Origin: Pedobacter yulinensis
GTDB lineage: Bacteria; Bacteroidota; Bacteroidia; Sphingobacteriales; Sphingobacteriaceae
Direction of reading: 5' to 3'
Assembly: GCF_003029735.1 (NCBI RefSeq)
Contig: NZ_KZ686268.1
Span: 620,001-684,000 of the forward strand
DNA: 64,000 bases
Position 1 is the first letter of the stretch. Every line of letters starts with the position of its first letter. The translations under genes and the position numbers were made by a program. This document shows, piece after piece, positions 17,459 to 26,824 of the stretch. The notes beneath the pieces were generated by a model. The model had not been told where the DNA came from. It saw only the letters and a program-made list of their open reading frames with translations, and made no database searches.

Positions 17459-19321
17459 TTACTTAGAAATATGTACCATGAGGACAGAAATATCGGAAGG
17501 CGAAACACCCGAAATTCGGGAAGCTTGCCCGAGAGTTCTCGGTTTGATCTTAAATAGTTTTTCACGAGCTTCTTTCGAGATGGAGACTATTTTGTTGTAG
17601 TCAAAATCGGGATTGATTTCCTTGTCTTCCATGCGTTGCATCTTTCCAACAATTTCGAGTTCTTTTTCAAAATAGCTGTCATATTTAATTTTAATCTCCG
17701 CCTGTTCAACAGTCTCCTGATCGTGCTGCTGAAGCAATTCGAAGAGTCCGCCGTGAACTGTACTTAAATCACTTAAACTGACCTGTGGCCGGCATACTAC
17801 GCTCCATAACTTAACGTTCTGAGTGAGGGGCGCTGTACCTAGTTCGGTTAAAAGCTCATTCGCATTATGCATTGACAGACTTTCCTTTTTCGTATATGCC
17901 ACGATGGCGTCGGCATTGGCAACTTTTTTATTGACCTTATCAAGGCGTGCATTGCTAATCAGGCCGAGGTCATGTCCAATTGGCGTAAGCCTGATATCGG
18001 CATTATCCTGCCTGAGCAGGAGCCGGTGTTCGGCACGTGACGTGAACATCCGGTAAGGTTCTTCGGTTCCTTTTGTAACGAGATCGTCGATGAGTACACC
18101 AATATAACTTTCTGAACGTTTTAAGATCAATTCATCTGCTTCGTTGATTTTGCGATGTGCATTGATGCCTGCAATAAAACCCTGGCAAGCCGCTTCTTCA
18201 TACCCTGTCGTACCATTAATCTGGCCGGCAAGGTACAGATTGCTGATCTGTTTGGTCTCTAATGAAAGCTGTAATTGAGTAGGAGGAAAGAAGTCATATT
18301 CTATGGCGTAACCGGGTCTAAACATTTTAGCTCGTTCAAATCCCGGAATCTGTCTGAGCGCACGTAATTGCACCTCTTCTGGCAGCGATGTAGAGAAGCC
18401 GTTGACGTATATTTCGCAGGTATGCCAGCCTTCTGGCTCTACAAATATCTGGTGACGATCACGCTCAGCGAATCGGTTGATTTTATCTTCAATTGATGGA
18501 CAATACCGAGGACCAAGCCCCTTTATACGGCCGGTAAACATGGGCGATTTTTCAAATCCCTCCTTTAGGGTTTCGTGTACCCGATCATTGGTATACGTGA
18601 TCCAGCAACAGCGTTGATCTTGTGAAAGTGGGACATCTGTGAAGCTGAACCGTCCTCGTTCTTCATCTCCCCACTGCTCTTCCATTTTGGTAAAATCAAG
18701 ACTTCTGCCATCGACGCGCGGAGGAGTACCCGTTTTCATCCGGCCAGCTTCAAGGCCTAGTGATACCAGCTGTTCGGTAATTCCAGTAGAAGCGCGTTCT
18801 GCGGTTCGGCCACCTCCAAAGCGCTTTTCACCAATATGAATGGTACCATTCAAGAAGGTACCGTTTGTCAGGACGACCGCCTTTCCGCTTATTTCAATGC
18901 CTAGAGCTGTAACTACCCCTTTTACCTGGTTATCGCTAACAAGCAGGCCGATTACATTATCTTGCCAAAGATCGATGTTCGGGTTGGCTTCTAATGCAAG
19001 TCTCCATTCCTCAGCGAACCGCATCCGGTCAATCTGCGCGCGCGGGCTCCACATTGCCGGACCTTTTGAACGGTTTAACATCCTGAATTGGATGGTCGTC
19101 TTATCTGAAATTATACCTGAGAGGCCACCTAAAGCATCAACTTCTCTCACAATTTGGCCTTTTGCCACGCCTCCCATGGCCGGATTACAGCTCATTTGTG
19201 CGATTGTTCCCATGTTCATGGTTACAAGCAATACAGAAGATCCGAGGTTTGCAGCAGCAGAAGCGGCTTCGCATCCGGCGTGTCCTGCACCAACAACTAT
19301 GATGTCGTATTCTTTAAACAT
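17459..19321 (-). CDS. mnmG: tRNA uridine 5-carboxymethylaminomethyl modification enzyme MnmG
   Basis: A 620-residue FAD enzyme (GidA) that with MnmE installs the cmnm5 group on wobble U34 of certain tRNAs. The N-terminal dinucleotide motif '[18 protein letters not shown]' and the signature '[22 protein letters not shown]' are present. So are the second signature '[18 protein letters not shown]'-like segment (here '[12 protein letters not shown]') and the C-terminal MnmE-contact domain '[15 protein letters not shown]...[16 protein letters not shown]'. Two parS-like sites lie just upstream of its start. mnmG is an origin-proximal gene in many bacteria. Confidence 0.98.
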   Translation of the reverse strand: MFKEYDIIVVGAGHAGCEAASAAANLGSSVLLVTMNMGTIAQMSCNPAMGGVAKGQIVREVDALGGLSGIISDKTTIQFRMLNRSKGPAMWSPRAQIDRMRFAEEWRLALEANPNIDLWQDNVIGLLVSDNQVKGVVTALGIEISGKAVVLTNGTFLNGTIHIGEKRFGGGRTAERASTGITEQLVSLGLEAGRMKTGTPPRVDGRSLDFTKMEEQWGDEERGRFSFTDVPLSQDQRCCWITYTNDRVHETLKEGFEKSPMFTGRIKGLGPRYCPSIEDKINRFAERDRHQIFVEPEGWHTCEIYVNGFSTSLPEEVQLRALRQIPGFERAKMFRPGYAIEYDFFPPTQLQLSLETKQISNLYLAGQINGTTGYEEAACQGFIAGINAHRKINEADELILKRSESYIGVLIDDLVTKGTEEPYRMFTSRAEHRLLLRQDNADIRLTPIGHDLGLISNARLDKVNKKVANADAIVAYTKKESLSMHNANELLTELGTAPLTQNVKLWSVVCRPQVSLSDLSTVHGGLFELLQQHDQETVEQAEIKIKYDSYFEKELEIVGKMQRMEDKEINPDFDYNKIVSISKEAREKLFKIKPRTLGQASRISGVSPSDISVLMVHISK

Positions 19322-19333
19322 TGTATCGGTTTA

Positions 19334-19374
19334 GGTTCCACGTGAAACAACATGCTCATGTTTCACGTGGAACG
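19334..19374. promoter_or_regulatory. inverted pair of parS (ParB-binding) sites
   Basis: Two 16-mers close to the bacterial parS consensus TGTTNCACGTGAAACA lie 9 bases apart. GGTTCCACGTGAAACA is at 19334-19349 and TGTTTCACGTGGAACG is at 19359-19374, the reverse complement of CGTTCCACGTGAAACA. Each differs from consensus only at the outermost base. Together they form a long interrupted palindrome filling the 53-bp gap between the ABC-F and mnmG genes. A hairpin is conceivable, but there is no U-tract, so ParB binding is the better reading. Confidence 0.85.
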
Positions 19375-21225
19375 TTATTTTTCTGACAGCTCAATCCATA
19401 CTTCCGTATGGTGATCAAGTTCTTTTTGTAACTGTAACAATTGATCTGAAAGCATCTGAATCTTCTCAAAATCAGTGCCGTCAGTATTGTTCAACTCAAC
19501 CGTTAGATCAGCAATCTTTTTCTCGATCTCACTAATATTTTGTTCTGCCTGGATTAGTGCTTGCTGCTCTTTAAACGTTCGTTTCTGGGTGCTATTGCTT
19601 GCGGATGAGACTTGCTTTGATTTCTCTTTTGCAACTTTGGCGTTTTCCAGGCTCAGGCGATACTCCGAATAGTTTCCATTATAAACACGAACCTTTCCTT
19701 CTCCTTCCATGATAAACAATTGGTCGCTCATCTTGTCAAGGAGATAGCGGTCGTGTGAAACCAGCATCAGAATGCCCGGGAAATTTTCCAGAAATTCCTC
19801 CAGAACATTCAAGGTATCAATGTCGAGGTCATTCGTCGGCTCATCGAGGATGAGGAAGTTCGGGTTTTGCATAAGCACCCGCATTAACTGAAGCCGCTTG
19901 CGTTCTCCACCACTTAACTTCTCCACCATACCATGCTGTTTTTTGGGAGGGAAGAGAAAAAGTGTCAATAAGGCCGAGGCAGAGATTGTAGAACCATCGG
20001 CCATTTTAATATACTCGGCAGTCGATTTAACTACATCAATCACCCGGTCCTTTTCATTGAAGGCAAGTCCGCCCTGACGGTAATAACCAAATACAGTCGT
20101 TTCTCCGATGTCGACCTTTCCGGAATCGGGAGCAAGCACACCTGTCAGAATATTCAATAAAGTTGACTTGCCAGTTCCATTCTTGCCAGCCAGGCCTATT
20201 CGGTCTCCTTTTTTAAAAACATACGAAAAATCATCAATAATGGCCCGGCTGTCAAACGTTTTCTGAATATGATCCAATTCCAGGATTTTTCCACCCTGGC
20301 GAGACATCTTCATATTTAATGTAACGGACTGATTTGAAGACTTTTGCTTAGTTTTTTCCTCCAAATCATAAAAGGCATCGATCCGCGCCTGAGATTTGGT
20401 GGCCCGGGCTTGTGGTTGCCTGCGCATCCACTCCAATTCTTTCTTAAGCAGGTTCTGATTCTTTTGAAGTGAACTTGCTTCTGAAGCTGAACGCTCTGCC
20501 TTACGCTCCAGAAAATAGGCATAATTGCCTTGGTAACTGAACATCTTTCCCTGATCCAGTTCAACAATACTGTTGCAGACATTGTCAAGGAAGTACCGGT
20601 CGTGCGTAACAAGAAGGAGCGTCTTATTACCCGTGGTCAGTAACTTTTCCAACCACTCTATTGTATCAATGTCCAAATGGTTAGTCGGCTCATCAAGTAC
20701 GAGGAAATCAGGATCGTCGATCAGGAGTTTAGCCAGAGCAAGCCGCTTGCGCTGACCGCCAGATAGGGTACCGATCTTTTGTTGCAGATGCTGAATTCCC
20801 ATGCGGCTGAGAATGGTTTTGATCTGGTGCTCAAATTCCCAGGCGTTATGTTCACTCAGATCCTCATATAACTTATTCAGTTTATCCTGGTCCGGATCGG
20901 GATCTTCGAGTAATTCTTCATATTCTCGGATCAATTGCTGCTGGCGGTTCTCGGTTGAAAAAATGAAATCACTGATGGAATAGGCTTCGTTAAACTGTGG
21001 ATCCTGGTCCAGAAAACCAATCCGCACCGATTTGTTTTTAACGATTTTGCCTTCTAACGGCTCGAAGCGCTCAGCCAAAAGCTTTAACAAGGTGCTTTTG
21101 CCTGCGCCATTTATGCCTACAAGCGCTACGCGCTGTCCGGGCTGGATGCCCAGGGTCAGATTCTTAAACAGCCATTCATCATGGTAAGCATGACCTAAAT
21201 TCTCAGCAGCAATTAACGTACTCAA
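19375..21225 (-). CDS. ABC-F family ATPase (Uup-like)
   Basis: A 616-residue soluble protein with two ABC domains and no membrane segments. Walker A motifs are GINGAGKST (about residue 35) and GKNGTGKST (about residue 345). Signatures are LSGGQRKR and LSGGERKR, each followed by a Walker B and the 'DEPTNHLD' / 'DEPTNDLD' segments. The linker of about 80 residues between domains and the C-terminal coiled coil (from about residue 545) resemble Uup. ABC-F proteins act on ribosomes; Uup is linked to genome stability and translation. The start is TTG at 21225, with an in-frame stop 9 bases upstream and no ATG option. Confidence 0.93.
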   Translation of the reverse strand: MSTLIAAENLGHAYHDEWLFKNLTLGIQPGQRVALVGINGAGKSTLLKLLAERFEPLEGKIVKNKSVRIGFLDQDPQFNEAYSISDFIFSTENRQQQLIREYEELLEDPDPDQDKLNKLYEDLSEHNAWEFEHQIKTILSRMGIQHLQQKIGTLSGGQRKRLALAKLLIDDPDFLVLDEPTNHLDIDTIEWLEKLLTTGNKTLLLVTHDRYFLDNVCNSIVELDQGKMFSYQGNYAYFLERKAERSASEASSLQKNQNLLKKELEWMRRQPQARATKSQARIDAFYDLEEKTKQKSSNQSVTLNMKMSRQGGKILELDHIQKTFDSRAIIDDFSYVFKKGDRIGLAGKNGTGKSTLLNILTGVLAPDSGKVDIGETTVFGYYRQGGLAFNEKDRVIDVVKSTAEYIKMADGSTISASALLTLFLFPPKKQHGMVEKLSGGERKRLQLMRVLMQNPNFLILDEPTNDLDIDTLNVLEEFLENFPGILMLVSHDRYLLDKMSDQLFIMEGEGKVRVYNGNYSEYRLSLENAKVAKEKSKQVSSASNSTQKRTFKEQQALIQAEQNISEIEKKIADLTVELNNTDGTDFEKIQMLSDQLLQLQKELDHHTEVWIELSEK

Positions 21226-21377
21226 TTCTATCTATCTATGGTAAAAACGTACAAAAATAGGCAATATAACTGAGTATTGCAGGTGAGTGGTTCAGGTTCA
21301 GGTCATTTTCAAATGAGCAGAGTTGTTGAATAAGCAAAAGTGGGGACAGGTCCAACAACATCAAAACCAAAAAGCTG

Positions 21378-21806
21378 CTATAGCGCAGACCGTTTTTCAA
21401 GGCAGCGATCTTCCATCGCTGTCATCTTTAGCTTATCCTGTTTCGTTTTGTCGGTATAACCAAGCAAATGCAGTGTTCCATGGATGAGAATCCGGCAAAG
21501 CTCATCAAAGAAAGCAACCTGATATTGCGCTGCATTTTCCTGAACGCGCTCAACGCTGATAAAAATATCGCCCGCCAGCACACCTTCTTTTTCTGCATTG
21601 TCAAATGTAATGATATCCGTCAGGGTATCGTGCCGCAGGTATTTCTGGTTCATCTGCAAGAGGTAGGCATCAGAACAGAAAATGAAATTCAGCTCCTGCA
21701 GGCGGGCCCCCTCATCGGTTACACATTGTTTGATCCATTTACGAAGAAAAAGCTTTTTAGAAGGGACAAAGTCGGTTTCTTCAGAAAAAAAGTTGATCAA
21801 TGCCAT
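21378..21806 (-). CDS. ybeY: endoribonuclease YbeY
   Basis: A 142-residue metal-dependent RNase involved in rRNA maturation and ribosome quality control. The metal motif appears as 'LIHGTLHLLGYTDKTKQD'. The first two His match H-x3-H, but the third His of the usual GYDH is absent and the segment reads GYTDK. This is the form I know from Bacteroidota homologues, so it is probably not a defect. 'FCSDAYLLQMNQKYLRHDTLTDIITFD' is the other conserved block. It follows the DUF4175 gene by 4 bases. Confidence 0.93.
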   Translation of the reverse strand: MALINFFSEETDFVPSKKLFLRKWIKQCVTDEGARLQELNFIFCSDAYLLQMNQKYLRHDTLTDIITFDNAEKEGVLAGDIFISVERVQENAAQYQVAFFDELCRILIHGTLHLLGYTDKTKQDKLKMTAMEDRCLEKRSAL

Positions 21807-21810
21807 GCTG

Positions 21811-24800
21811 TTATTTTTTGCGCAAATCTAACAATTTGTAGTATTCGCCAAGTTTTTGCCTGTAATAACTGTTCAGACCGGGGGGAGCTTTCTCGATCAA
21901 CTCTTCAGCCTGGGCATGCTCCTTCCTGAATTGTTCCAGCATTTTTTGATACCCCGGTGGAATATCACGACCGGCCCGGCTTTCGCGGCGCTCTTCCTCA
22001 TCCTGGTCCCGCTCAGCTTTTTCTGCGTCGAGCAATTTGGTGAGCAGGTTCTTCTGTCGCATCAGCGTTTCCTGCTGCAATCTTTTGTTGACCAGATCAT
22101 TCTCCGTTTGTTTCATCTCATTGATGGTCTGATTGAGATTGCCCAAACTGCCTTTACCATCTTTGTTTTTTTCAGTGTTCAGCTTCTGAAGCGCTTCCCT
22201 GATCAACTGCTGCTGCTGGGCCATACGGGCAAATTGCTCACTCATCTGGCCTTTTGGTACTTTCCCTGCATTGCCTGATTTTTGCATTTGTTCGCGGGCC
22301 TGCTGCATGTTCTTATTCAACTGCTCCTGCATTCTGGCAAGTTGCTGCATGCCCGCGCTTTGTTTGCCTTTGCCTTTCCCGCTGGCATTTTTTTGTGCCC
22401 GCTGCATTTGCTCGAGTGCCTCATTCAGCATGACAGCCAGTGTGTTTAACGAAGTCATGGCAAACTGTTGAAAACGGTTCCCCTCTGCTGTACGGCGTTC
22501 CCCAAGGCTTTCCAGGCTTTTATCAATATTAAAATTGATTTTATTGACTTCCTCGTTAACCGGCGTCTCGATCTGTGGAACGCGCCTGCTCAGCGCATAC
22601 AGGCTATCGGCAACAGTTTTCATGTTGTCTTTGATGTTGCGCTGCCGTTGAACGGCGGCTGCGTAAGCAGGGTCATTGCCGTTCATTTTTTTCAGGGCGG
22701 TCATGACCTTTTCCTGCTCAAATGAAGCCTTTAACAGATTTTCAAGCAGTTTTCGAAGATCGGCCGTGTTGACTTTGTTTTCAGCTGATTCAGACTCCTG
22801 CTGCATTTCTTCCATTTGCCTGGCCAGCTGCTGCATCTGTCGAGCGGCCCGTTGTTGTTTACCGGCCGACTTCTCCTTTTCGTTTTTGCTCAATGCCTGG
22901 CTGCTCTCCTCCATAGACTTACTGATGTCGTCCATTTCTTTTTCGGGCGGCCTGAATTGATTGGGACGTTCCAGGCGCTGGTCTTTTTGCTGCAGCTCGG
23001 CCAACTCTTTCTTTAGCTCAGATAGTTTCCCAGACAATTGGTTTTGAGCCTTTTCAAGCTGGGAAGGAGCGGAACTTTGCTTGCCTGTCTGCGCGGCGAG
23101 CTCTTCCTGGGCTTTGGCGAGATCCTTCAGTGTTTCTATGCCAGATTTTAGTTCCTGTTCAAATTCAAGCTGTTTATAAAGTTCGAGGATGCGGTCCAGC
23201 TCATTTTTAACTGTTTTGTTATCAAGCTGCATTTTGCTCATCTCCTGTGTGACCCGCTCCTTGTTGTTCTGATCGATAAGTGCCTGGAGTTTTTCCAGCA
23301 TTTCACGGGTCTTTTCATCCAGCGCATTGTTAAACAGCTCTTCAATCTGCCTCTGTTTTTCCTGAAGATCAGCGTCTTGCATGGCTTCGTTTTGCTCAGC
23401 ATTTGTCTGCTGTTGCAGCTCCCGGATCTCTTTTACGGCCTGGTCAAGCTGTTTTTGTTTCTGAAGCAGCTGGCTGATCTGTTTACGGTCTTCGCTGCTT
23501 AGCTGTGCTTTGTCCAAAAAGGACTGGCCTAGTTTCCGGGTGTCTTTTTCAACCTGTGCCGCCAGGTTTACGGCCGCTTTCATTTTTTGTTTCAGCGATT
23601 GGCTGTTGGTGCGCAGGCGCTCTTTTTGTTCGCTTTCGGTGTCAACCTGAATAACGCCCGGTATCGAACGGACTGTCTTTGCTCCATTAATGCCGTCATT
23701 ATCAGATACTTCGAAAAAGTATTCCACAACATCGCCGGGATTTACCTGGCCCTGATCCAGTTTCCAGGCATGGAAAAAGCGCTGGGCAGATGCGGGACCA
23801 AGCCTGAGGCGGTGACTGACAGAGCGCCGTGTTTTGCCGTTCTGCTTGATAACATATTTGAAAAAGAGAGAACTGAACCCGTGATCGTCTGCAATGGAAC
23901 CTGTAAAATAATAGGCGTTGCGTGCAGATGAGTCGGTGTTCTCAATGATGTCGATTTCAGGCGGCTGGTCTTTTATAACACGTATGGAATGGCTGATCGA
24001 ATCGCCGGCCTTATTAGCCGCATTCAGCGGTTGAACGGTGTATTGGCCATGATGCCTGACTAATGCTGTAAAGGAAGCGCGCTTGCCGGCTACTTCAAGG
24101 ATGTGCGTGTTGTGATCCAGACCAAAAATCAGGCGGCTGGCATGTTCTGTCGCAATCTCCCAGGTGACCGTAGCGCCCTCGGGAACCTCCAGATCGCCGG
24201 CCTGCTCAGCAGTTCTGCCTGTTTTTGCCAGGTAAGCAGGGTAAACAATCCGCGCCTTCATATGTAGAAGTGTAGGTTTTAGGATGACAGTAACGGTAAA
24301 ACCAGCCGAGGTAAAGCCGCCGCCGCTGAAATATAGCGTTCTGGACTGCTGCAGGTTGCGCAGGGTGTAACGGAAGCGCGACAGACTTTGTTTTTCCGCT
24401 TTGTAGCGGTTAATACCATCCTGCACATAGACTTCATTTGGAATGACCGAACCTTGCAAAGCGACATCAAGTTCCAGGTCGCTGCCCTGCATGACGGTTA
24501 GCTGCCTGTTCATTAATCTAAATGCAAAAGGTGCCTTCGGCGGAATGTAGCGGTCATACTCGATCAAACCAGTCGTGCCTTCGCGCAGTATGGCGGGAGC
24601 GATAAGGGCAATGAGCAAAATGGCAGAGGCAGGAAGGAGGAGAAATTTGAGGTACCTTCTGTTATCGCGCATGCGTACAGCTGTATAGAAGGGAACCGGA
24701 CGCAATTCTGAAAGGCGCTGTTCAATGCCCGCTGCGATCAGGCGGCTGTTCTGAGGATCAAGCTCTGACAACTGCTTCAATTGAAGCGTATTTAATAGTT

Positions 24801-25125
24801 TATCTCTGACCCCTGTAAAATGACGGCCAATTAAGGTAGCCGCTTCCTCGGTGCTCAGGTGCCGCCCTATGCGCAGCAGAGAAAGAAAAGGGCGCAGCAT
24901 CCAGTAGCCAATTACAACAGCTGAGGCTGAAAGAAAGAAAAAAAATACTGCAGTTTTAACCCCCGCACCCGGGTGTGCAAAATAAATCCATGAAAATATA
25001 AGCAGGTACATGGCCAGGATGCAGGCACCGGCATAAATGCTGCCCCGAACAACCTTGCTCAGGTAAAATCTTCTGATAAACCCGTCGATCTTATCCAGTA
25101 AAGCCCTGTACTGATCTCTTTCCAT
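21811..25125 (-). CDS. DUF4175 family large coiled-coil membrane protein
   Basis: A 1104-residue protein from the ATG at 25125. The N-terminal quarter has three membrane helices (about residues 30-47, 56-75 and 155-175). A beta-rich Ig-like region follows from about residue 190 to 500. The C-terminal 600 residues are a Gln/Lys/Glu-rich coiled coil broken by low-complexity Met-Gln stretches. This matches the Bacteroidota DUF4175 proteins, whose function is unknown. ybeY follows by 4 bases, so the pair is cotranscribed. The topology suggests an inner-membrane protein with a long extracytoplasmic rod (inference). Confidence 0.85.
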   Translation of the reverse strand: MERDQYRALLDKIDGFIRRFYLSKVVRGSIYAGACILAMYLLIFSWIYFAHPGAGVKTAVFFFFLSASAVVIGYWMLRPFLSLLRIGRHLSTEEAATLIGRHFTGVRDKLLNTLQLKQLSELDPQNSRLIAAGIEQRLSELRPVPFYTAVRMRDNRRYLKFLLLPASAILLIALIAPAILREGTTGLIEYDRYIPPKAPFAFRLMNRQLTVMQGSDLELDVALQGSVIPNEVYVQDGINRYKAEKQSLSRFRYTLRNLQQSRTLYFSGGGFTSAGFTVTVILKPTLLHMKARIVYPAYLAKTGRTAEQAGDLEVPEGATVTWEIATEHASRLIFGLDHNTHILEVAGKRASFTALVRHHGQYTVQPLNAANKAGDSISHSIRVIKDQPPEIDIIENTDSSARNAYYFTGSIADDHGFSSLFFKYVIKQNGKTRRSVSHRLRLGPASAQRFFHAWKLDQGQVNPGDVVEYFFEVSDNDGINGAKTVRSIPGVIQVDTESEQKERLRTNSQSLKQKMKAAVNLAAQVEKDTRKLGQSFLDKAQLSSEDRKQISQLLQKQKQLDQAVKEIRELQQQTNAEQNEAMQDADLQEKQRQIEELFNNALDEKTREMLEKLQALIDQNNKERVTQEMSKMQLDNKTVKNELDRILELYKQLEFEQELKSGIETLKDLAKAQEELAAQTGKQSSAPSQLEKAQNQLSGKLSELKKELAELQQKDQRLERPNQFRPPEKEMDDISKSMEESSQALSKNEKEKSAGKQQRAARQMQQLARQMEEMQQESESAENKVNTADLRKLLENLLKASFEQEKVMTALKKMNGNDPAYAAAVQRQRNIKDNMKTVADSLYALSRRVPQIETPVNEEVNKINFNIDKSLESLGERRTAEGNRFQQFAMTSLNTLAVMLNEALEQMQRAQKNASGKGKGKQSAGMQQLARMQEQLNKNMQQAREQMQKSGNAGKVPKGQMSEQFARMAQQQQLIREALQKLNTEKNKDGKGSLGNLNQTINEMKQTENDLVNKRLQQETLMRQKNLLTKLLDAEKAERDQDEEERRESRAGRDIPPGYQKMLEQFRKEHAQAEELIEKAPPGLNSYYRQKLGEYYKLLDLRKK

Positions 25126-25247
25126 CACGTAAATATATCAAATCATGGCCAAATTGCGCCCACTGCATACCGAAGGGTGTAATGCCTTTCATTTCATTTC
25201 GGATGGTTACAGGCGGCAGCAAAAATATGAGGTAATAGAAAGATAAC

Positions 25248-25277
25248 TTGCCGGGAAGAGATAAAAAACTATTTTTG
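25248..25277 (+). promoter_or_regulatory. consensus promoter for the GDPD-GH16 gene
   Basis: TTG (25248-25250), 19 bases, TATTTTTG (25270-25277): a full match to the Bacteroidota primary promoter. The ATG is 20 bases further on. Confidence 0.65.
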
Positions 25278-25297
25278 GAAGTTCAAGATGTAATGAA

Positions 25298-26815
25298 ATG
25301 AAACACATGCTGCGTCGCTCCCTGACGATTTGCCTTTTGATGGCTTGTACACTGACCGTCTTTGCACAAAAAAACTGGAACATGAACGGCATTATTGCCC
25401 ATCGCGGGGCCTGGAAAAAGCAAAATATACCAGAGAATTCCATCGCGGCGTTGCGCGAAGCGGTGAGATTGGGCTGTTATGGCAGTGAGTTCGATGTTTG
25501 GATGACGGCAGATAACATCGTCGTCGTGAATCATGACCCCGATTTCCTGGGAATGAGCATAGAAAAATCGACCTACGAGCAATTGCTGGAAAAATCACTT
25601 TCCAACGGCGAAAAAATACCTACGCTCGACGCCTATCTGAAAGAAGGGCTTAAACAGCGTGGTACCAGGCTGATCCTGGAAATTAAGACATCGAAGTTGG
25701 GGCTGGACCGCTCGCTGGCCCTGACAGAACAGGCAGTAGCTGCTGTCAGGAAACACAAAGCCACAAAGTGGGTAGACTATATCGCCTTCAGCTATGATGT
25801 TTGCAAAAAAATTCTTCAACTCCAGCCTGGAGCAGTCGTTTCTTACCTGAACGGCGATGTATCTCCGGCGCAGCTCAAAGCCGACGGCCTGGCCGGTGCA
25901 GATTACCACTATTCAGTTTATCAGAAAGATGGAAGCTGGTTTGAAGAAGCCCGCAAGTTGGGTTTGACCACCAACGCATGGACGGTCAACTCGGCTGAAG
26001 ACATGCAATGGCTTCTCGCGCACCATATAGATTATATTACGACCAACGAGCCCGAACTGCTGATCGAAGAGCGCAAAAAATCGCCGGCTCTTCAGGGCTG
26101 GAAATTGAAATGGGCTGATGAATTTAACTACAAAGGCCTTCCGGCCGATGATAAATGGGCATATGATGTCGGCGGAAGCGGCTGGGGGAACAATGAATTG
26201 CAGTTTTATACGAAGGCAGACAGCACCAACGCACAGGTAAACAAGGGTATACTCTCGATCATCGCCAGGAAAGATAAAAGGGAAAACAGGGACTATACAT
26301 CAGCCCGCCTGGTGACCAAAGGAAAATTTGACTGGAAATATGGCCGGGTCGAGGTGAGGGCCATGCTTCCGAAAGGAAAAGGTCTTTGGCCTGCCATCTG
26401 GATGCTGCCCACGGCCTGGAAATATGGCGGATGGCCGAAAAGCGGGGAGATCGACGTTATGGAGCATGTCGGCTTTACGCCCGATACCGTCTATGGCAGT
26501 GTGCATACCGAAAAATTTAACCATGCCATCCGCACACAGGTTACAAAAGGCATAAAAATCGACGATCCTTATAACAGCTACCATGTCTACAGCGCAGAAT
26601 GGTTTGCCGACCGCATTGACTTCTATTTAGATGGTAAAAAGTACCTGTCTTTCCCAAAGAAAGGCGCAGATCCGGCCGTGTGGCCATTCGACCAAGACTT
26701 TCACCTGTTGATCAACCTTGCCGTTGGCGGCAATTGGGGTGGCATGAAAGGACTTGACCCCAACGTTTACCCGGCCGTTTTTAAGGTTGACTACGTACGT
26801 GTATTTCAGAAATAA
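25298..26815 (+). CDS. secreted fusion of glycerophosphodiester phosphodiesterase and GH16 glucanase
   Basis: A 505-residue protein with a signal peptide ending near 'TVFAQ' (residue 24). Residues about 31-260 are a GDPD domain: catalytic HRG (35-37), 'NIPENSIAALREAV' with the E-N motif, 'GSEFDVWMTADNIVVVNHD', and 'LILEIK'. Residues about 275-505 are a family 16 glycoside hydrolase with the catalytic E384-I-D386-V-M-E389 and 'GSVHTEKFNH'. GH16 enzymes cut beta-1,3 or mixed glucans and related polymers; GDPD hydrolyses glycerophosphodiesters to glycerol 3-phosphate. Both sites look intact. The pairing suggests a substrate holding both glycerophosphodiester and glucan bonds (inference). It is a single-gene unit with its own promoter. 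Confidence 0.92.
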   Translation: MKHMLRRSLTICLLMACTLTVFAQKNWNMNGIIAHRGAWKKQNIPENSIAALREAVRLGCYGSEFDVWMTADNIVVVNHDPDFLGMSIEKSTYEQLLEKSLSNGEKIPTLDAYLKEGLKQRGTRLILEIKTSKLGLDRSLALTEQAVAAVRKHKATKWVDYIAFSYDVCKKILQLQPGAVVSYLNGDVSPAQLKADGLAGADYHYSVYQKDGSWFEEARKLGLTTNAWTVNSAEDMQWLLAHHIDYITTNEPELLIEERKKSPALQGWKLKWADEFNYKGLPADDKWAYDVGGSGWGNNELQFYTKADSTNAQVNKGILSIIARKDKRENRDYTSARLVTKGKFDWKYGRVEVRAMLPKGKGLWPAIWMLPTAWKYGGWPKSGEIDVMEHVGFTPDTVYGSVHTEKFNHAIRTQVTKGIKIDDPYNSYHVYSAEWFADRIDFYLDGKKYLSFPKKGADPAVWPFDQDFHLLINLAVGGNWGGMKGLDPNVYPAVFKVDYVRVFQK

Positions 26816-26824
26816 GGGGGGCGT

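Noticed and set aside
18001..18060. A third parS site inside mnmG (GGCACGTGACG)
   Set aside because: It shares only the CACGTG core. The outer arms do not match the consensus.
19334..19374. Rho-independent terminator for the ABC-F gene
   Set aside because: The palindrome could fold, but no U-tract follows on either strand, and both arms match parS closely. ParB sites explain the sequence better.
21378..21806. Inactive YbeY because the third metal-binding His is missing
   Set aside because: The GY-x-D-K form is, to my knowledge, shared by Bacteroidota homologues, so it is a lineage feature rather than a defect.
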